Shown in pieces: positions 45,581-56,714 of a stretch of DNA of 64,000 nucleotides. This DNA is from Orbilia blumenaviensis (Eukaryota > Ascomycota > Orbiliomycetes > Orbiliales > Orbiliaceae). The DNA lies in assembly GCA_036872755.1 (NCBI GenBank), contig JAVHNS010000003.1:1550001-1614000 (forward strand), given 5' to 3'. Under the pieces are notes generated by a model that was given only the letters and a program-made list of their open reading frames with translations, was not told the origin of the DNA and did not search any database. The position numbers and the translations under genes were made by a program. How positions within the stretch are numbered: position 1 is the stretch's first letter; every line of letters starts with the position of its first letter.

Positions 45581-47925
45581 TTAGAGCATCTCCCCTTCTC
45601 CATCTCCATTATCCTCTTCACTCCACTCAAGCTCATCATCCATTGCTGCTGCTGCCCTCTGGACCTCAGCAAGTCCACTGACTTCCTCGATAAATCCTGG
45701 CTCGTTCATAGCCCTTTTGACAAATTCCCAGCCACCATCATCGAAAGCACTTAGCATTTTGGTTGAACAGGCACTGCAGTGGATATAGCCAGGTGCATGG
45801 ATCAACTTATTCTGGAAGTTGAATAAAAATCCTCTGATCTGATGAGGGACCGTTCCGAGTGGATGTGACCCACGATCTTCGTCGACACTGGCAGGGGCCG
45901 GAGCAGACGCGCTATGAATAGCATCGAATTAGTACGAAAGATCAAGTGATACAGCTAGCAGTGCAACTTACAGTTGAGGGTGCTGCAGAATGGATACGAA
46001 GAGCTCAACAAGCAAGGCTGATGCAATCGCTGCAATCCCTGGTCTAGTGACGGTACACATTTGGTCCAGAGTTTGATCCTTGATCGACTATTAAAAAACC
46101 CCACTGGTTAGTCTCGCCTTCATTTTTCTCAGATGGGTTCGACATGCGAGAAACTCACGTCCGCTGGTGCAACAACATCATTGCAGAAGTAACAACCAAG
46201 CTCAGATGTTGGTTCTGGGACTTGCGGTTTCTTTTCGTCGGTACTTTCACCTTCGTCCTCGGTCTCTAACTCTGGGCGGACGCCATGTCTCATAACGACG
46301 AATGTGTCGAAACCGAGAGCGGCGTTCAAAACAATCTTGCCATAAAACTTCCCTAGCAAAGTGGGTAGCCATCTACTCTCTCTAGTATCCATGAGCAAGA
46401 AGATCGCGTCGTGTTCTTGGATCAAGGAAACGAGTTTGTCATAGTCCGCTTTCATTTGTTCGCCGTGGGCTGCATCACGGATGGGATGGCCTGCCATTGG
46501 GACCATCATCCTGAAACCTTGAGCATCAACATTGGGGTAAATTTCCTTTAGAGCCTCCGCTGCTCTAATGGCTTTGGGCTTGCCTCCATTTAAACAATCT
46601 TCGAACGTAAAGAGCGGTTGTCGCACTGGGTTCGAGTAGGAGACTGTGGCATTGTCGACCAGCGTAATTTTGTGGACCCCCCAGCCGAGTAGAATGCGGG
46701 AAACATATGCTCCAAGAGTTCCTGCTCCCAATAAGAGACATTTCGTTTCCTTAATTTTTTCAAGGTCCAGATTGGGAGCAATCCTCCATTTCATCAAACG
46801 ATTATTCAGATCAACTGCTGAATCAGCAAGTCGCGTTGGGTCCATTATCTGAGACAAGTCGGCCATTCGGGGCGCCAGCTTCTTTTCTCGGTTTCTCTCC
46901 CAGCCTGTGATTTTTGGTAGTGGGGCCTTCTTCAAAGAAAGCTCTGAAATATCAGGGGTGCTCTCGTCCTTCATGGTCCAAATCACACTTCTCGGCTGGT
47001 GCCTTAGAGCATGTATATCCCTATAACCAACAATATTGACTTCCTGGAGCTTCCATCGCTTCCTGATCAAGTAAAGCAGGTTGCGCAAAGGCCATCCGGG
47101 ATGCTCATCAAAGTTGCTTGGGTCGGCGAATGCAACAAAGGCATCTTTCTTCTTATCCTGAACATCATTGAAAAACCCTCGTTCATACTCCCCAAGCGGA
47201 GCGAGTTTCCAAACTGTATCTTCATCCTCGGTTGCGGCTTTGACTTTTTTGATCAAAAAGAATCCACGTTGTCGACTATCAATGCTGTATCGCCAGGTAG
47301 CAACAGCGTCGCACAAGGATGATGTCTCCTCAACACTGAACTGTCGACGCTCGCCAACGACAGTCCATGGCGGGGTGCAGTGGAGAGCCGGAAAACCACA
47401 CCAATACTGGAAATGATATTTTTTTAGATTGGCAAAAGAGAGGATGGTGAACGAAGCGAGCAGGGAAGGGATCGAGTAGATGGATCCATCTTGGATTGCT
47501 TCCCATATCTATTCAAGTATTAGCGACTACTGAATAACTAATAGAATATCATAGGATATCTACCGTTCGACCCGATTTCTGGATAATTTCAGCGCGGTCT
47601 GTTTTCTTGAATTCCTCAACAGTGTTGAAGTTTCGTATTATGCCTTCTGCTCGGAACTGTCCAACGGCTGGTCTGAATCGAACTCCTGGTCAACTTCATA
47701 TTCATTATTCATAATAGTTCAACATTTAACTTACTCGTCTGCAGTCAGAGCGGTACCCCCGATTTGCATGCGGCATGAATTTCCCGGTGTATCGTTCGGC
47801 TGAATTTCGTAGACCCCTAGGACTCGGCGTGCGGACGAATCCAGCTTGTCATAATTGATTTTATGGTATGCAAGGGAAGAAAAGAAGGCGACATCAACGT
47901 CGGAAGCGAACGGTGCGAACTGCAT
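45581..47925 (-). CDS. ATG7: Autophagy E1-like activating enzyme Atg7
   Basis: Predicted 698 residues in five exons: 47735..47925, 47564..47672, 46159..47508, 45972..46087 and 45581..45911. The start is the first ATG of the frame ([17 protein letters not shown]). The first acceptor (GATTCAG, exon from 47672) was picked because it alone restores frame and gives the family spacing from ALTADE to [10 protein letters not shown]. The N-terminal domain binds the E2 enzymes Atg3 and Atg10. The C-terminal E1 domain has the ATP-binding loop LLLGAGTLG at about 358-366, a CxxC zinc site (CYFCND) near 540, and the catalytic cysteine in MCTVTRPG at residue 561. An acidic tail ([13 protein letters not shown]) closes the protein. 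Atg7 activates Atg8 and Atg12 in the cytosol for autophagosome formation. All key residues are intact. Confidence 0.93.
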
Positions 47926-48633
47926 CGTGGCGGCTCTGGGCTCTGGAGCCTGGGAGGTGGATGAGGTTTCGGGTTTGTTCGAGCTCGCACGTTGTTCGGG
48001 TTCGTTGAAATGCGGGTTCACGTCAGATATCGAAGCTACTTGGGTGGATGGCGGGGTTAAGCGAAAGGTTGTTGGTTAACGAGGCTGTTTGATAATGCAA
48101 GATCCGGAACTAGATGAGCAGGTTTCGACGAATGTTTCAGCAAGTTGGTTTTTCTTGATGCTGAATCCGAAGACCGATAGGTACCTAGAGGGTAAAGAAA
48201 AGGTGGTGAAGGAAGAAGGAGTGGATGTGATGGAGGAAGAATGTTGTTAGGACTGCCATTATGACGGACCCAAACGATTTATTTTGAAGGCGCCATAAGA
48301 TCATTTGCCTTGGCCTGCAGTGTCATACCCCATCGATCACCTGCGCATGCCCCGCTACGCTGTTCCGGCGACCCTGCATCATTAGCACAACGCACAAAAT
48401 ACAACATTTCGAGTGTCATATCGCTGATCAGCTACGTTAGCTATGTCTGAATTTAGCTGCGAGACGTCAAATTTGCAAGTTCGTTAATATATGATACAAG
48501 ACTAACGAAATTTGAGTGAATAGCTAAAGGTATAAGCTTAAAAACAGGTTACCCTAGCAAGTAAAACTACGCCGAATCTTTACAAAGGGCACGTGCACAG
48601 ACTTGCTCATACACCCAACATTTAGCCATGGTT
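47926..48633. other. Spacer upstream of ATG7
   Basis: The ATG7 promoter and the 3' flank of the membrane-protein gene. No supported feature. The ATG7 frame stays open upstream without another ATG, so the start at 47925 stands. Confidence 0.5.
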
Positions 48634-50004
48634 CTAAAGAACATGTATCCAATAATCAGAAACGACATAGGTTTCGTAAAGAGCTGGATCCGCTCGTCGA
48701 AATGCAGCAATGGCTCCCGCGATCATTACTATCCGGCTCGCGAGGTATATTGCTGGTGAAATAATACTCAGCAATGTTAGCGGGCCACCCCATCTCAGGA
48801 CCACACGCGGATAGTGCATAAAAACTAAGAGCGAAACGATTGAGGCGATAGCTGACGCTCTCCAAAGCCATAATTCGACAAAAGTGGGGAAGTGTGTTTC
48901 CCACGATATCAAATGCAGGGCTCCAAATGATGCCCCGAACAGGCAAATAAAGGGCCAAAGCCACGAGCCGTACAAATCCGGGTCCCAATGAGCTACGACC
49001 TTTTCTTCTTTGTATAACACGATCTCGGAGGCTACAGTGATATTAACATTACCCTTTCCACTAGAATAAATGGTTTGTGTTTGTCTTTCTAACCTTTCCG
49101 CCTTTTCGGCAACTTCGTACTCCTTCTCAAACACTCGAGGAGTTAAGGCCCATATATTACCCCACGAATTTTGTTTATCTAGGCCCTCGTCGTCGAAGTC
49201 GGAACTTATCGAAAAATCTTCAAATTCTTCTCTTTGGGCGCTAGTCATTGCCGGCAGGCCAACAACCGTCGGCGACATAATATCCTTCGGTTTAAACCAC
49301 CAGAAGTAGTATGTAACTGCGAATAAAGGTATATAACTGATCGTCATAGATTCCAGGGGCGCAAGTGGAAGATCATGTGTCGCTCTCATGATACACTGCG
49401 CAACGAACCAGAAAACCTGAACCAACGCAGTAGCTTTTGCGAAACCGTCGGTGTTGCTTTTGTCTTCAATATCCCGTTTTGACAGGCCCCAAGCCGCATG
49501 ATCCTTCCAATCTATAAACCCGTTTTGGAGAAGCCAAATATACTGATTCGGCCAGATTACTCTCTCTGACGTCTTTGAGTTCCCAACTCGGTAGCGTAAC
49601 GCAAGCATGCTGATGTAAAAAGCATGGATAAGTTCCATGCTTTTCCCTTCTTCGTCTTTGTATTCTGCGCACTGCGCAACCATCTTCTTAGCTTGACTCC
49701 ATTCTTGCAGGCCCTCTACAGCAATAAACTCAGGTGCCACAATCGCTTTGAGGAATATTGCAGCTTTGTGCCATTGCCCCATGGAATTCGAACGGTATAC
49801 TCGACGGTGAATAACGACCCAGGTACAAATAAACATTGTAAGGAGGCAGGTTGTGATCAGTGTCAGCGTTCCTCGGCCGCCCGACTCACGCATCCAACCA
49901 ACCATTGTCGCATTTTGTGTAAGGGATCCCGTAGAGTTCGCGGAGTTTGTGAATATCGCGGAGACAGACGAAGTCGCGGAGGCTGAGCCAGCAGCCTTAT
50001 CCAT
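48634..50004 (-). CDS. Multi-pass membrane protein of unknown function
   Basis: Single-exon gene for 456 residues. The first 35 residues are serine/threonine/alanine-rich with possible N-glycosylation sites (NSTG, NAT), as for an extracellular or lumenal start without a cleaved signal. I count about six hydrophobic helices: near residues 46-66 (LTLITTCLLTMFICTWVVI), two in the middle (VQVFWFVAQCIM; TISYIPLFAVTYYFWWF), and three near the end (WPFICLFGASFGALHLI; ASIVSLLVFM; LLSIISPAIYLASRIVMIAG). Between them lies a long, partly acidic hydrophilic loop. The arrangement resembles a large family of uncharacterised ascomycete and basidiomycete integral membrane proteins. I cannot assign a substrate or enzyme activity. 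Confidence 0.8.
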   Translation of the reverse strand: MDKAAGSASATSSVSAIFTNSANSTGSLTQNATMVGWMRESGGRGTLTLITTCLLTMFICTWVVIHRRVYRSNSMGQWHKAAIFLKAIVAPEFIAVEGLQEWSQAKKMVAQCAEYKDEEGKSMELIHAFYISMLALRYRVGNSKTSERVIWPNQYIWLLQNGFIDWKDHAAWGLSKRDIEDKSNTDGFAKATALVQVFWFVAQCIMRATHDLPLAPLESMTISYIPLFAVTYYFWWFKPKDIMSPTVVGLPAMTSAQREEFEDFSISSDFDDEGLDKQNSWGNIWALTPRVFEKEYEVAEKAERLERQTQTIYSSGKGNVNITVASEIVLYKEEKVVAHWDPDLYGSWLWPFICLFGASFGALHLISWETHFPTFVELWLWRASAIASIVSLLVFMHYPRVVLRWGGPLTLLSIISPAIYLASRIVMIAGAIAAFRRADPALYETYVVSDYWIHVL

Positions 50005-51038
50005 GATTATGGAAAGATACCAGTATCAACTGGTTAGGAGCTGTGATACCATGTAAACGGCTAGATCTATTGTGGTTAGATCTGTGGAACTAAGGCTTTC
50101 GTAAGTTATATTATGATTGAGACTAACGGAATATAGAGTCAGATATAGCCCGGCATGAAAAGAGACCTTTTCATTTCCCAAGAGCCCGGGTCGTGGGTGA
50201 CAGCCCTCATGAAGATTTAGGCGACGCCTAACCTCATTTTGGCTGATTTTCTTCTCGAAATGCTAAGACCTATTGATAGAAACACCAATGAGTTTGTACG
50301 ATTGTCATAATAGCAGTTAGGTGTGGTTGTAATAGGGCGTGCCCTGGTCACACGAGGTGACCAGTTACCTGGCCCATGGGAAATGCCGTAGCCTAATACC
50401 GAGTATAGTTTCCTTATGCTATATCTTCCTTATGATTATGCCATGCTCTTGCAGACAACTAGACCATTCGGACCCGTGGGAGCGATGCAACGAGTTCATT
50501 TTGCAAATGGTCTGCAGTTTTCTTTTCAATTATGATACTCGATCAATGCGCTCAAGAGGCACAGATGTCAAAAAGTGTGACTACCGACCAGTGATATTTT
50601 GAGAATCATTTAATTCCATCAGCTATTAGTTTGTGATTGCGCAGGCTGGAAACTAACAGGAGCAAACCAGTGGGCCGCTCGGGATATTCCATTAGTGCCC
50701 GCACGCCAAGGGCGTCAAATAATGCTCTTCTTTAAAGCTTTGGTTACACAAAATACCAGTGCCTCGAACTCAAGCTTCGAATGTTTGATATAGCCTTTTA
50801 CACAATGCAATACGTGGTTAATACCTTTAGCATGTATCAGATTTAGTTCTAGGCCAGATAGTTAAATTTGTTTTTGATATTTACTGGCTTCAAAACAAAG
50901 GTTTAAACCCGATTTCAACCTAAACCTAACGATCCATATGTTTATCTGTAGATTTAGCTAAGCTAAAATTACAATTCAAGATCAGTCGCGAACGAAGGAA
51001 AGACAGTTCAAAGTTTAATACACCCCCCTCCCCCCCAA
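50005..51038. other. Spacer upstream of the membrane-protein gene
   Basis: AT-rich spacer. An 87-codon plus-strand frame at 50339..50602 has no recognisable features and is not called. Confidence 0.5.
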
Positions 51039-52220
51039 TCACTTTGAATCTAGAATTCGCATGACCGCCAATGTAACAATAGGATTTCCCATGATGACAT
51101 CATGGAGACCATATTTCAATATTTCCTCACGAAGAACCCCATTCTCCGTCCTCCATTCCACCACCGTTCCGGCTTCTCCTAGATCCCTCTTAATGGTATT
51201 CTTTTCAACTTCCAGGTTCTCGAAAGTGATGCCTCCAGGGACTGTAGCATTGACCGCCCGATGAAACACAGTCGGTGTATGCGTCCAAGGAATATCGTAA
51301 TCATCCTGGGCGTGGATAAACGTAAGCCGGTACTTCCTACCGGCAGCCTCGTTTACTCGCACATACTCCGCAAGACGGTCGCCAGTCAACCACTTGTCCC
51401 GAATAAATGTGCTAAGGTATCGAAAGACGGCCGGGAATCTAGCGAGTGGTCCTAAGATAGGGAAGGTACCCGCGATTCGATAAGTAGCCACCAATGTCGG
51501 AACATCGACGAAAGCGGCAACAAGAACCGTCCCCGCGAAAATTGTAGGTGGGGATTCGAGTGCGTAGTGATTTATAATCGCTGAAGTGACGGCCGTTCCC
51601 ATAGATTGACAGAATATCAGAATTCGTTCGGGTGGAATACCAGCGACCCTTGTAGCCCAGTCAACGATAGCAAGGCCATCAAGTAGCATTCCTTGTTCAG
51701 ATGGTGAGCCTGTGCTTCGTCCAAACCCACGGTAGTCAAATGTCAGAACGTGGATCTTATCAGGTTTTCCAGCGGACAAGGCACGATAATTCGGTGTCCT
51801 ATAACCAGATCCAACTGTCCCGCCGGCTCCGTGCATATGGAGTATTAATATAGCATCCGGGTCATCTCGAAGGAGCCGGAAAGCCAATCGTGATGTAATA
51901 TCTTGAACAAATCCTGCTGGCTCTGCAAGTAGATCTTCTTCGTGCTTGCGGTATAACTCGGGCGGTAAAATATGCCATGCGTAAAGGGATTCGCCGTCCG
52001 AAGATTGGATCGAGAATGGTGTTACTTGGTTGTGCAAAAAACCAAACACCTCGGGGACATCGAGGTCTTTGAACCATGTCATCTGGATCGCATGGAGATA
52101 TACTGCATGCGACTGGAAGAAATTATTGGCTATGAGACCGAGGAAACATGCGTAGACGCCCACCAGCGTCGCAGCGGATATTGAACCATACTTCAAAATC
52201 GCACCGAGAACATTTCCCAT
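51039..52220 (-). CDS. Membrane-anchored alpha/beta hydrolase, ABHD12-like
   Basis: Single-exon gene for 393 residues. A hydrophobic N-terminal segment at about residues 13-33 (ISAATLVGVYACFLGLIANN) would anchor it in a membrane. The hydrolase fold follows: the oxyanion region HMHGAGG at 128-134, a conserved DYRGFGRSTG at 162-171, the nucleophile elbow FCQSMG with Ser206, the acid in HAQDDYDIPW (Asp306 most likely) and the base in GLHDVIMG with His373. This order and spacing match ABHD12-type monoacylglycerol/lysophospholipid lipases. The elbow is C-Q-S-M-G, with cysteine in place of the usual first glycine of GxSxG. The likely role is lipid hydrolysis at a membrane; the exact substrate is not determined. 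Confidence 0.85.
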   Translation of the reverse strand: MGNVLGAILKYGSISAATLVGVYACFLGLIANNFFQSHAVYLHAIQMTWFKDLDVPEVFGFLHNQVTPFSIQSSDGESLYAWHILPPELYRKHEEDLLAEPAGFVQDITSRLAFRLLRDDPDAILILHMHGAGGTVGSGYRTPNYRALSAGKPDKIHVLTFDYRGFGRSTGSPSEQGMLLDGLAIVDWATRVAGIPPERILIFCQSMGTAVTSAIINHYALESPPTIFAGTVLVAAFVDVPTLVATYRIAGTFPILGPLARFPAVFRYLSTFIRDKWLTGDRLAEYVRVNEAAGRKYRLTFIHAQDDYDIPWTHTPTVFHRAVNATVPGGITFENLEVEKNTIKRDLGEAGTVVEWRTENGVLREEILKYGLHDVIMGNPIVTLAVMRILDSK

Positions 52221-53148
52221 TGTAGCGTTTCAATTAATAATCTCCCTTAAAAGTTTTCTGCAGTTGAATTATTAATGAAATGAGAGAAGAGAAAAAGAAG
52301 GTTAAAATGTCGATCTGACTTCATGCGCTGCTGTTAAATCGAACGACACGCAAATCTAGAGTTTCAGCCTTGGCTGACTTGAAGGTTTGGCTGTTGACAC
52401 TAGTACTTGGTATATACCCTTGGTCTTGAGACCCGAAGGGGAGCTGTAGTTTCTGTTCTAATCCTAAGTTAAGATCGAGATCTCGTACCGATCAGATTAG
52501 AATTACTGACTAGTTCGCAGCTGCTCGTCAATACAATGCAATCAAAGAACCGTACAATAATATTGGCCGGGCACACGCATGTGAAAGCATATCCTGAATG
52601 CTGCATTAAATTTCGCTGTGCCGTCTGCATGCCTAAGCGCTGAGATCAATCCTAAGAATCGACAATCGAGGGGCCATTGCGAGCCAATCATATTTAGAGA
52701 AGCAGCAGCAAGGTATACTCCAATGCCAGCACAATATTTTTACGAAGACAACGCGACATAGGCTAGCAATTCCCTTCCAAAAGCGCCTGCGTCTATAGTA
52801 CACTGAAGCGCTGGTATTGGTATTGCGATATCACAAAGCTTATGATGGTTGAAAAAGAAAAATGCTCGAACATTTTGATATATTCGAAGCTATCGCACCT
52901 GTACAGTTGAATCCTATTCACGTTCCCCTTGATGCATATATATATCTAGATGGCGCTATTTAGAAAACCTCAAAACTAGATGTTTACCAGTAGGCTACCT
53001 CAGAAATAGCCGATAATTACTAATATATTTAGAGGCACCTAAAGATATCTTTTACCAGTACAAGTTATAAATTGGTCTATGTGTTTTCGCCAATAACAAG
53101 AATTCCCTTTTTCATAATAGGGATTATAGCTACCGCCAACGAGACCAG
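52221..53148. other. Spacer upstream of the ABHD12-like gene
   Basis: AT-rich spacer without a supported feature. Confidence 0.5.
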
Positions 53149-53955
53149 CTACCGCATATCCGAAGATATCTGGCATTGTTGAACAAATTGGACGAGATCG
53201 CCTAGCCCCTCGGGTTCCTTAAACCAATGGCCTTCCTGTTCTGCGCCCTCGTACTCCCGCCACTCTACCTTATATCCAAGGTTTCGCAAGATATCACGTG
53301 CTTGTGAACCCAACTTAAAGTCGACGTAAGCGTCATCCCGCCCATGACCAATGAGAACAGGCATATCATAGCTCATACGGCGGTCGGCTTTCCAGCCTGT
53401 GTGGAGTAGGGCGTTAAAACATTCTAGGTCTGTTGAAGATTCATTCTGAATATGGCAAGCAAATGGCATCCAGCCACTAAATCCCACAAAACCACCAAGA
53501 GAATATCTTCTCGTGAATAACAAGGCCAATGCTGTTGCCTCACCTTGACTAATCCCTCCAAGAATGACCTGGTCTGAATTCCCCAAAATGGCGATCTCCT
53601 CGTCCAACAACCCCCCAAGGAATATGACCGCCTCCCTCAACCCTTCAATCTGCAGTTCCGATTTTTCAGAAGGATCACTTAAAGAATAGATATCAAACCA
53701 TTCTGTTACTTCCTCCTGGAAAACGGTTGAGAATCTGGGTTTTGCAGAAGGAAAAACCCATTTTACATGTGGTAGTTGCGAAAAGACACTAGCGTCAGGC
53801 GGACCCGAGACCTTAGAGCTGCCAAGTTCGTCCGCTAGTTCCAGGCCACTGCTTCCGCGGCCATGGAGGAAGACTATGGTATGGGTATGCCTCCCACTTG
53901 GTTGTATTATATGGGGACTTGAGTATCCATGAGCGTGACATATGTTGTTATTCAT
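53149..53955 (-). CDS. Acyl-protein-thioesterase / lysophospholipase-like hydrolase
   Basis: Single-exon gene for 268 residues, near the usual family length of 220-290. Motifs of the phospholipase/carboxylesterase family are in order: FLHGRGSSG at about 29-37, GGISQGEATAL with nucleophile Ser136, VLIGHGRDD with the acid at Asp207/208, and EGHWF with His243. No signal peptide or transmembrane helix is seen, so it is probably cytosolic. Relatives either remove palmitate from proteins (acyl-protein thioesterases) or hydrolyse lysophospholipids and small esters; many fungi carry several such paralogues that are not the housekeeping APT1, and this copy looks like one of these. It is divergent from the RPL18 gene, with 374 bases between the start codons. 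Confidence 0.85.
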   Translation of the reverse strand: MNNNICHAHGYSSPHIIQPSGRHTHTIVFLHGRGSSGLELADELGSSKVSGPPDASVFSQLPHVKWVFPSAKPRFSTVFQEEVTEWFDIYSLSDPSEKSELQIEGLREAVIFLGGLLDEEIAILGNSDQVILGGISQGEATALALLFTRRYSLGGFVGFSGWMPFACHIQNESSTDLECFNALLHTGWKADRRMSYDMPVLIGHGRDDAYVDFKLGSQARDILRNLGYKVEWREYEGAEQEGHWFKEPEGLGDLVQFVQQCQISSDMR

Positions 53956-54329
53956 TCCACTGGCGGTGGGTACCTAGGTAGTAATACAAATGCAAACGCA
54001 AAGATATGAAGGAATAAGCGTAGCTAAGGAAGGTCTCGGAGCAGGGCTGTTTGAAGACGAACCTCGCAAGGCCCTCAACAGCAAGGGAGCCAGCTGAAGG
54101 TTATAAACTTGCGTTGTTGTTTGACGATGTGTTGCGCTGAGGTCCCTTCCACAGTTGGGGTTGAAGCCCTCACACTATCCCAAAGCGGAATGGGTCGGGT
54201 TGAACAAGCGATTCAATTTTCATACACCAAAATTTCGTTACCAAAGAAGATCTCAAAGCAGCGACATTTCGACATCAACGACCTTCGACACCCCGACTAC
54301 CGACACGATATCATCCATCATCCTTCACA
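53956..54329. promoter_or_regulatory. Divergent promoter region, hydrolase / RPL18
   Basis: 374 bases separate the start codons of the minus-strand hydrolase and the plus-strand RPL18, so both promoters must share it or overlap. No specific box was recognised with confidence. Confidence 0.5.
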
Positions 54330-55298
54330 ATGGGGTATGTTACTGCTCTCAATTGGTATTTTATATGGTTCTGGAACTTATGATGCTGACTTTCTGCTCT
54401 TCGTAGTATCGGTATGTTACTTATCGCGAATGCCGTCGGACGACACATCTCGAGAGATAGCATGGGACTAAGACGACGATTCTGTAGATTTGAAGTCACA
54501 CCACGTACGGGCTAGCCACCGAAAGGCACCCAAGAGCGACAACCCGTACCTTGCCCTCTTGGTCAAGCTCTACAGATTCTTGGCTCGTAAGTTACACCAT
54601 TCGACATGTTGGATTCGATATCGCAGACTTGTGGGAAAGGATATGGAGAGAGGTGCCACGGAGTGTGGGAAATAGATGGAGATTTGAAAAAATCGGAGTC
54701 GAAGCGGAGAATCAGAGCTGTGGATGTTGAATATAAGAAGGAATAGTGTGCTGATGGGATATTTGCGACAATCTTCAGGCCGTACCGACTCCAACTTCAA
54801 CAAGGTCATCCTCCGACGCCTTTTCATGTCCAAGATCAACCGCCCACCAGTTTCCCTCTCCCGCATCAACAAACTTGTTGGACACGAACAATCCAAGTCT
54901 GAGGGAAAGACCATTGTCGTTGTTGGCACCGTCACCGACGACAACCGTCTGTTGCAAGCCCCAAAGATCACCGTCGCCGCTCTCCGATTCACTGCCACTG
55001 CTCGTGCCCGTATCGTTGCTGCTGGTGGTGAGGCTCTTACTCTCGACCAGCTCGCCCTAAGAGCCCCAACTGGTGCCAACACCCTCCTCCTCAGGGGTCC
55101 AAAGAACTCACGAGAGGCTGTCAAGCACTTCGGTTTCGGCCCACACAAGCACAAGAAGCCATATGTTCAGTCGAAGGGCAGGAAATTCGAGCGTGCTCGT
55201 GGTCGCAGAAGGTCGAAGGGTTTCAAGGTATGATAGGACGGATTTTGCGGGAATAAATTATATTAGATTCGGCGTACTAATGGTTACCATAGGTCTAA
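54330..55298 (+). CDS. RPL18: 60S ribosomal protein L18 (eL18)
   Basis: Predicted 187 residues, the normal length for eL18. Exons 54330..54334 (ATGGG), 54407..54411 (TATCG), 54488..54586, 54779..55227 and 55293..55298. The second exon is only five bases, flanked by TTCGTAG and GTATGT; it is needed to write the near-universal start MGIDL, since exon 1 plus exon 2 gives ATG GGT ATC G. The rest is typical: [49 protein letters not shown] and a basic tail ending RRSKGFKV. At the 3' end, the last intron (donor GTATGA, branch GTACTAATGG, acceptor CATAG) rejoins to GTC TAA, while the unspliced frame reads GTA TGA; both end in valine and stop. The protein is part of the large ribosomal subunit. Confidence 0.93.
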
Positions 55299-55861
55299 AT
55301 ACTTTAATACAATATCATTTTTCTCTTTTCTCCGAACCATTCAATCTTCCATTAAACTCATTACCACGAAAACACCCTCCAATACCACCACCGCTTTCTT
55401 CAACCTCCTCTGTGTATTCCACCAGACTCCACGACTCATCCTATATACTACTTCCTTTTTACTATTGTTCGCGAGCTGCATATATTCCCTTTTTTTGGGT
55501 CCTGTTCACGCAAGGTGTTTTATTATCGGGATTTTTACTTTATTCTCTGAACGAACGAACAACTTGCCGTATTCCTTCGTATGAACCCATGTTGTCTAGG
55601 AACACCCGATTCTGTTCATGAAAAAGAAAAGCAGTAATTAATGACCTCCCATAGAGAAAAAATGGAAGAGATTTACGGCAGGAAATAAAGATTCGAGTAT
55701 CGAATTTCCATGGAAGAATAAATTCGTAGTGACGCATCGGTGCCAGTGAAACCCGACACAGGTTATGGGGAAAACAAACATATGACCCAGACTCGCAACG
55801 ACATTATACCAATCAACTGCTGTGTAACAATGGCTGCCTTATGAATATATTCCATCACCGC
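55299..55861. other. Convergent 3' spacer
   Basis: The 3' flanks of RPL18 and the decarboxylase-like gene; pyrimidine-rich near 55320-55560. No supported gene. Confidence 0.5.
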
Positions 55862-56714
55862 CTACAAGTTCGACTTTGGCAGCTCCGTTCCAGCTGGAAA
55901 CTTTAACTTCATCCCAGGATCCCACCTTAGTACTGCCCCCCAAACCCCATCCACCTGATCGGGCCACGTCCCGTCCCCGTTCCCATTTTTGATATCCACA
56001 CACTGCACAAACCTCGCTTTCCCTCCCATCCACGGTTGAAAACTTTGCCACGTTTCGGTTCCAGTTTCCCCGTTAGCTTTTCCCTCTGGCGTATCAACCG
56101 CCTTGATATTCGGCTGATGGAACTCCAAATTCATTGGAAACAAGCTAGTACTCAAAGGCACCCCGATCTTGCTTACAATTGGGATATCTTTGATAACGGC
56201 CACGAAAAAAGGATTATCTGGTGTTTCCGGATGAGCAACCGTAATTTTTGTTTGCCCTGTCGTCTCTGACTTATCGAAATTGAAAACGGCAAGATGCTTT
56301 GGAATATTCCAGTTACGGCGGCCATTATATGTTGTCTCCTTGGAAGAAACATAAATATTCGTAATTCGATAGCGAGACCCAGATGCATGAGGTGTATTAT
56401 AATAACCTGGCACGTAGAGTAGTTCGTCATATGGTCCCACTGGGGTTGAAGTGTATCGAACGATCATTATCATGCCCTAGACATCATCCGGGGTTAGCGA
56501 ACGTATTATACGACCTCGGGGTCAAGTTCGTTAATTAAACACTTACAATTCCACCATAGAAGCTATCATTTGCGCCCTCGTGAAAATCGAGCGGATGGGA
56601 CGCTCCACGAACATTATTTTTATTACCACCTAGGGGATAACATGTGAACCACCATGATTCGCCCACACATTCCCATGGCCCGGGAACATGTTCGATGCCG
56701 TACTCGTTCGCCAT
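55862..56714 (-). CDS. Acetoacetate-decarboxylase-like protein
   Basis: Predicted 260 residues. Exons 56547..56714 and 55862..56476, joined by a phase-0 intron (donor GTAAGT, acceptor GTCTAG). The first exon reads MANEYGIEHVPGPWECVGE and ends in FYGGI; the second continues MIMIVRYTSTPVGPYDELLY, then YRITNIYVSSKETTYNGRRN. The pattern of a substrate-gating start, a 'VGPYDELLYVPG' segment and 'NGRRNWNIPKHLA' is what I know from fungal proteins with the acetoacetate decarboxylase beta-barrel fold. I did not identify the Schiff-base lysine of the bacterial enzyme with confidence, so catalytic activity is open; some fungal members are biosynthetic enzymes with other reactions. No signal peptide. 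Confidence 0.75.

Noticed and set aside
47673..47734. Broken frame in the first intron of ATG7
   Set aside because: The nearest acceptors gave the wrong frame, but the acceptor ending at 47673 restores frame and family spacing.
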